A stretch of 64,000 bases of DNA from Adineta vaga (lineage: Eukaryota > Rotifera), in contig CP075497.1 of NCBI GenBank assembly GCA_021613535.1, positions 6,820,001-6,884,000 on the forward strand. The letters run 5' to 3'. Of the stretch, positions 59,880 to 64,000 are shown one piece after another. Every line of letters begins with the position of its first letter. Within the stretch, counting starts at the first letter, position 1. Position numbers and translations under genes: made by a program. The notes below the pieces were generated by a model. It saw nothing but the letters and a program-made list of their open reading frames with translations. It was not told where the DNA came from and did no database searches.

Positions 59880-60890
59880 ATGGAATCGTTTCTTCGTTGT
59901 TTACCTAAAGTAGAACTTCATGTACATGTTGAAGGAACAATGGAACCGGAATTATATTTTGAAATAGCAAAACGAAACAATATTACTAATCCATTTGCCG
60001 ATGTTAATACACTTAAACAAGCCTATGAAAATGTAACTGATTTAAAATCATTTCTTGACCTTTTGGAAAAAGTCTCAAATGTTCTTGTTACCAGTGAAGA
60101 TTTTTATGATTTAACGTGGACATATCTTCAACGTGCTGCTGCTGATAATGTTCGTCATTGTGAAATGTTTCATAATGTTCACGCTCATTCTAGTCGAGGT
60201 GTATCACTTTACGATCAATTTGATGGTTTATCACGCGCTTGCAACAAGGCAGAAAAGGAATTAAATATGACAACTGGAATTATAATTAGTTTTATGCGTG
60301 ATAAAACTGAACAATCAGCACTTGAGATTTTTGAAAAAGCTCTTGAATATCGAAGATATTTTGTTGGTATTGGTCTTGAATCGAATGAAATCAATAATCC
60401 ACCATCAAAATTTATTCAACTTTATAGAAAAGCACATGAAATGGGTTTACATTGTGTTGCTCATGCTGGTGAAGAAGGACCGGCAGCCTATGTTGAAGAA
60501 TCATTTGAAGTATTAAAAGTCGAACGTATCGATCATGGTATTCATTGTATGGATGATCCGTTATTATTAAAAAAGATTGGTCAATCACAAATCGTATTTA
60601 CAGTATGTCCTCTTTCGAATTTGAAATTAAACATTGTAAAGACAATTGATGATCTTCCAATAAAATTATTTCTTGAAAATCAAGTTAAAATTACTATTAA
60701 TTCCGATGATCCAGCTTATTTTGGTGGTTATATTCTTGCAAATTTTCATATTATACAAAAAACATTTCATTTATCTATGGAAGATTGGAGTCAATTGACA
60801 AAAAATGCTATTAATGGTGCATTTATTTCCAATGAAAGACGTCAAGATTTAATAAAAGAATTAATTATTGTTTCAGAAAATCATAAATAA
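59880..60890 (+). CDS. Adenine deaminase-like enzyme (ADA superfamily), bacterial/fungal type
   Basis: Zn-dependent amidohydrolase predicted to convert adenine (or adenosine) to hypoxanthine (or inosine) in purine salvage. Intronless, 336 residues, family length. Zinc and catalytic residues are visible: H14-x-H16 in ELHVHVEG, H195 and E198 in AHAGEEGP, H219 in RIDHGIHC, and D276-D277 in NSDDPAYFGGY. The PKxELHxHxEGTMEPEL start, the ERIDHG and CPLSNLKL blocks and above all NSDDPAYFGGY match, from memory of the family, bacterial adenine deaminases and fungal Aah1-type enzymes. They match animal ADA (NTDDP) less well. It sits between GPCR 2 and GPCR 3, which have introns, on the opposite strand. 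Horizontal acquisition is a good hypothesis. Confidence 0.92.
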   Translation: MESFLRCLPKVELHVHVEGTMEPELYFEIAKRNNITNPFADVNTLKQAYENVTDLKSFLDLLEKVSNVLVTSEDFYDLTWTYLQRAAADNVRHCEMFHNVHAHSSRGVSLYDQFDGLSRACNKAEKELNMTTGIIISFMRDKTEQSALEIFEKALEYRRYFVGIGLESNEINNPPSKFIQLYRKAHEMGLHCVAHAGEEGPAAYVEESFEVLKVERIDHGIHCMDDPLLLKKIGQSQIVFTVCPLSNLKLNIVKTIDDLPIKLFLENQVKITINSDDPAYFGGYILANFHIIQKTFHLSMEDWSQLTKNAINGAFISNERRQDLIKELIIVSENHK

Positions 60891-61307
60891 AAGAATTTTA
60901 TCTATTAATATCAATACAAGTTATGTTGCTCGAGAGAGACATTCATCATTGTCACGTTATATTTTTATACAATTGATCAAGTGTGCAATTAATCACAATT
61001 ATGTATATATATGAGGATAGGCACATGATATGCAGAATATCATCTTCTATTTTGAATTATATGATAGGAAGTGGGGGAAAAAGCTTGATTTTATGTTGCA
61101 AATACTAATTATGTTATTGGCAAGTTTCTTCTGGGGAAAATGTTGTTGTTTGAACTTGTGAAACCAATTAGAGCGTTATTAGGATTGACATGATTATTCT
61201 AGTTGAAAGTTTCGAGTTCTATTCTTGAAATAAAACCAATTTTCTTGATACTCTGTGATTAATATGAAAGTGTATTTATTAAATGAATAATCAAAAGATA
61301 AAATAGA
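60891..61307. other. Intergenic, no gene seen
   Basis: Convergent 3' flanks of the deaminase and GPCR 3. Nothing else supported. Confidence 0.6.
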
Positions 61308-62360
61308 TCAATCAGATTCACTTCGTTGATCAACAGCTGGTGCTACTTGATTTTGAACTTGTAATCGATAACATCGCTGTACAGAATCCTTCAAGAAAAC
61401 ACACGTATATTTGATTTGTCGACGAAATCTTGGTGATACCAACACGAATAAATAGAATGTACACTGAAATATATAAAAATTGTTGAGTAACAAATTTCAA
61501 AAAACTAATCATTTACTCACAGCAGGATTTATATAAAACAGAGCATATGCAATAGTTGATACTAATTGATGAATAGCAATTCGAATAATATTGCTTGGTT
61601 CAACGGTAGTATTTATAACATAAATTCGAAAAACAATTGAAGGAAGAAGTGTAGCAACAAGAGATACAACTTTAGCAAGAACCATTGCAGTCAATTGTTT
61701 ATCAAGTTTTCGTCGAACTATGGGCATACGTAATTGAACTATTCGACGAACATTTAAATAAGCAAGTACACTAAAACTTATTGATACTAAAATAGGTATG
61801 ATTCCATTCAGAGTAATATAATGAAAAAAAGAATAATAGTATGAAAAATTCACATCATATATATTGCAACCAGTTACTGGTCGAAGTTCAAAGAAAACCA
61901 CGAATATTAGATCATATACAGTCCATACAATAATCGAACCATAGATAAGTCGACGAGATGATTTTAATGTACTCATTTGTCTTAAATATGCATAATAATT
62001 TGTTGATAAATATTGATCAATCGCAGCAAAACAAGTTGCTGAAAATGTTATAAGTGTTAATGTATGGGCAACCAATGGTCTTAGTTTACACCAAACAACG
62101 GACATTCGTGTTACATCTGTTAGAAATGCGACCTCTAGAAGACGAAATGGTAATGCTACAAGTAATAAACAACAATCAGTGATTGTTTGAGCAAGAAGAA
62201 AAAAAACACATTGATTTCGTCGAAATACTTTATAACATGTAAGAACAAGAATATTAATAATATTTCCAATAACACCCAAGATTAAAATAAGAAAATAACC
62301 ATAGATTGCAAATTCTTTTGCGATAAATAATATTGATGTTGCAATTTCTGATGAAGACAT
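61308..62360 (-). CDS. Rhodopsin-like GPCR 3
   Basis: Exons are 62360..61521 and 61463..61308 (840+156 = 331 residues plus TGA). An in-frame ATG at 62414 is possible, but the ATG at 62360 (M-S-S-S-E-I-A) aligns with the starts of GPCR 1 and 2. Helix 1 is LGVIGNIINILVL, helix 3 ends C-F-A-A-I-D-Q-Y, the disulphide Cys are in WCKLR and GCNIY, and helix 7 is YINPA|CTFYLFVLVSPRFRRQI. This one keeps N-P in helix 7. The tail is about 35 residues with Cys and ends S-E-S-D. It shares exon design with GPCR 1 and 2. The ligand is unknown. Confidence 0.9.
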
Positions 62361-64000
62361 TATGACAACAAATGTGATGTGAAATCTAATTAAATGAAAA
62401 TTTAAAAAAAACAAGACAAGGAACTAGTAGAATATAGTTATTATTAGAATGTATGCACATAACTCGACACTCTTTTCTAGTCAGTTTGATATTTTTCTGT
62501 TGATGATTTATGTTTTATTATCTTTAGAATAAATTAATTATGTTGAAACGATCCGCTTATGCAACTTATATACTCGTTAGCCGAGTTAGTTTTAATGACA
62601 GAAGTTCAGTAGTTGGTATAATCGTTATGTCGTAAAGATGCTAATAAAAAACAAGAAGTGCAGTCATGTTGAAGTTTATCTATGCTATAATTAATGAAGA
62701 AAATAAAACAATATGACGTTTTGATATTTAATTGAAAATGTTCATCGAATCGATATTATCAAACTTGAAATGGCAGTGAACTCATCTGTTACTGATAGGA
62801 CTAGATGTTAATCTGGTGATTAAATATTTATGGTACTTATCTATCAAATCAGATATTTAAGATGATATTCTGGGAAACGAATCCTATCCCTCTAAATTTT
62901 CAGGGGAGAAGCACTTACGTAGCTGAAAGATCTGTATCATTGTATCTAGAGGATATTATTAAAAAACGTACTAATTTTCTATTGTATTTTAAACGTTTTT
63001 TCAGCTAGTATTAAGAAATATATCTTTTTCAAGCGATTTTTCTTGGTGTCTCATCTTAAACAACATGACTATGATAAACTGTTATGCGATCTTTTCTTAT
63101 TAAAAAAACGAGACCGTTTCTATCTTCTTACATCTTAGTGATGGAAAACGTGGACTCGCACTTTGATATATCCAGTGATTGCGAGAAGGATTTGATCTGC
63201 AGGCTACAAAAGTGATGGTGCAGATGGTTTACTTTATCATAAAAGAAAATTAAAAAATGATGGAATTTATAAGAGAATCAGCAAAAAGAGCATTTTTATT
63301 TAAATAGTGAACAGAACTCTAAATAAGGGAGAAAAATATAATTTTAACATTTAATCACCTGGTTTAAGGCAAAAATATGTTCATATCCACATATAAATAG
63401 GTGTTAATAATTCATGGTGTATGCTATATCATTCTAGGCAGATGCAGTGTAGATTTTTGCAACTTGCACTTTTATGGAGCGCTTTCAGTTGTCCCTAAAA
63501 TATCTTGGCACAACAAAACATCTATTGGTGAACATCTCTACATTATGATCAACCTGTCACACTGAGCGAATTTCGCTGGTTTTGACTCCCTTTTATATGA
63601 TCCCGTCGAGATTCTGAAAATGAACGCTTTTCCGGTCTCGACTGTGTAAATGAACTTCTCTAATGTGAACGAGTTTATTCGGCGTCGACTATTCATTAAA
63701 CATTATCATGCACATAATCGTTTTTTTTAATAAGATCAAATAGAAAGAAATTTTTGCTCGTAAGAATATGACTTTATTCCTATTCATTAATTCTAGTCAT
63801 TTGTCATTGACGAAATATAATCATATCTTCACAATTATAATCAGTATGAAAGAGAAAATGAATGTAATTAATAAAGAAGAATATAATTTCTCATAGTGAA
63901 GTGGGACAGTAAATTTAAAGTATTTTTTTTAATTGTATCTATTGTCTCAAGCGAGAATATAGATACACATATTGTTCCAAAACTAATTTAAATGACGAGC
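62361..64000. other. Terminal 1.6 kb, no gene seen
   Basis: No open frame of note on either strand and no recognisable RNA. The stretch at about 63430-63700 is less AT-rich than its surroundings and could be a decayed coding or mobile sequence, but no motif supports this. Confidence 0.5.

Overview
The window looks like nuclear DNA of a small, AT-rich animal genome with compact introns (mostly 50-75 bases, GT..AG). The gene content is metazoan: nuclear receptors, an intermediate filament protein with a lamin tail, a Na/K-ATPase beta subunit, two SERCA pumps, myosin regulatory light chain, RBBP4, TRAF proteins and rhodopsin-like GPCRs. The lineage-specific families (short GPCRs with DQY in place of DRY, F-box and beta-propeller proteins, TRAF duplicates) and one bacterial/fungal-type metabolic enzyme fit a bdelloid rotifer best. 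That assignment is inference, not proof. I rebuilt each multi-exon gene from splice signals and checked that exon lengths sum to an open frame.

Layout. 0-12 kb: the 3' part of a nuclear receptor (+), a Cys-rich type I membrane protein (-), a phytanoyl-CoA-dioxygenase-like protein (-), an intermediate filament protein with a lamin-tail domain (-) and a second nuclear receptor (-). 14-31 kb: a P-type ATPase block, with the Na/K-ATPase beta subunit (-) head to head with two tandem SERCA genes (+). The SERCA copies are a mosaic of near-identical and diverged segments, introns included. Copy 2 carries two alternative, equal-length exons for transmembrane helix 7, and the copies have different C-termini. 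32-41 kb: myosin regulatory light chain, RBBP4-type WD40 protein, a short-chain dehydrogenase, a small secreted protein (-) and a C2H2 zinc-finger factor. 41-46 kb: a beta-propeller protein, a small single-pass membrane protein and an F-box protein. 45-51 kb: two tandem TRAF genes (-), also mosaic in identity, with a short hairpin motif repeated nearby. 53-56 kb: GPD1 with a one-base frameshift and an EF-hand protein. 56-62.4 kb: three GPCR genes (-) of one exon design, with an intronless adenine-deaminase-like gene (+) between the second and third. The last 1.6 kb holds no recognisable gene.

Functional links are loose, as expected for an animal chromosome. The clearest grouping is ion transport and contraction: Na/K pump beta subunit, two Ca2+ pumps and a myosin light chain within 19 kb. 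I see no CRISPR, operon, phage or intact transposon. The strongest signals are patchwork homogenisation of the two tandem pairs (SERCA and TRAF), the mutually exclusive SERCA exon pair, and the candidate transferred deaminase.
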